Position numbers and translations under genes: made by a program. Under the pieces are notes generated by a model. The model was given only the letters and a program-made list of their open reading frames with translations, had not been told where the DNA came from and did not search any database. This document shows, piece after piece, positions 11,920 through 12,104 of a DNA stretch of 12,104 nt. Source of the stretch: Equibacterium sp963662035 (GTDB lineage: Bacteria; Bacteroidota; Bacteroidia; Bacteroidales; UBA932); contig CAVLDO010000028.1 of NCBI GenBank assembly GCA_963662035.1, forward strand, positions 1 through 12,104. The letters run 5' to 3'. Every line of letters begins with the position of its first letter. Within the stretch, counting starts at the first letter, position 1.

Positions 11920-12104
11920 CATAGCGGTTAGCAAAGCTTTGTCATACCGGAATATCATCGGGCGGGAGGAAACGGATTGTAATTCGCGAGGAATCTGCGG
12001 AGAGTCCCCTGCGGCTATGAGCCAATGAGGCTGGCGCGCATCGGCGCTCCGCCTAAAGGGGCTTGGCGGGTAGAAAAAATACCCGCTACGCCCCTTTAGG
12101 CATC
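11920..12104. repeat. 221-bp core, copy 3 (truncated by window end)
   Basis: It begins like the other cores (GGTTAGCAAAGCTTTG at offset 6) but its hairpin half differs. The inner arms are GCCTAAAGGGG (12051-12061)/CCCCTTTAGGC (12091-12101) and the apical stem is GCGGGTA (12066-12072)/TACCCGC (12080-12086) with loop GAAAAAA. Both stems are perfect despite sequence changes on both arms. The outer right arm lies beyond the window. Confidence 0.85.

Overview
The window looks like a chromosomal segment of a GC-rich Bacteroidota, most likely a member of Bacteroidales. The main reasons are several exact matches to the Bacteroidetes -7 promoter box (TAnnTTTG), mostly weak Shine-Dalgarno sites, a PDDEXK_9-type nuclease tail, an RG-rich N-terminal extension on an RsuA/RluB-type pseudouridine synthase, and a topoisomerase IV A subunit of the Bacteroidetes type. 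A closer placement (for example Rikenellaceae/Alistipes) would be a guess.

Layout. Positions 1-425 hold the 3' end of a PD-(D/E)XK nuclease-domain gene (+). Facing it on the minus strand are a lone FtsX/MacB-type ABC permease (1685-489) and nagA (3392-2247). Between these two lies a nearly identical 139-bp tandem repeat (3.5 copies, 1697-2183) that abuts the nagA terminator. A divergent promoter region (3393-3484) separates nagA from a tight plus-strand cluster: an RluB-like pseudouridine synthase, era, parC and aroK. The gaps inside the cluster are 1, 6 and 12 nt, so it is probably one transcript linking ribosome maturation (RluB-like, Era), chromosome decatenation (ParC) and the shikimate pathway (AroK). 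A minus-strand tRNA-Leu(GAG) with its own promoter and terminator lies between aroK and pgi. pgi (9513-10832) has its own promoter and ends at a 16-bp perfect hairpin.

The last ~1.2 kb (10923-12104 and beyond) contains no convincing gene. It is a two-level repeat: three blocks, each made of an array of 51-bp units carrying a 9-bp inverted repeat, followed by a 221-bp core. The 51-bp phase is exact across all 12 units. The variable 8-nt linker segments occur in the same order in every block. The core ends in a long nested hairpin, and in the third block both arms have changed together so that pairing is kept. This covariation is the strongest hint in the window of a structured element (RNA or cruciform) not explained by the ordinary annotation.

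Nothing here looks like a defence, CRISPR or toxin-antitoxin system. The protein genes are mostly housekeeping, and the novelty lies in the two non-coding repeat systems.
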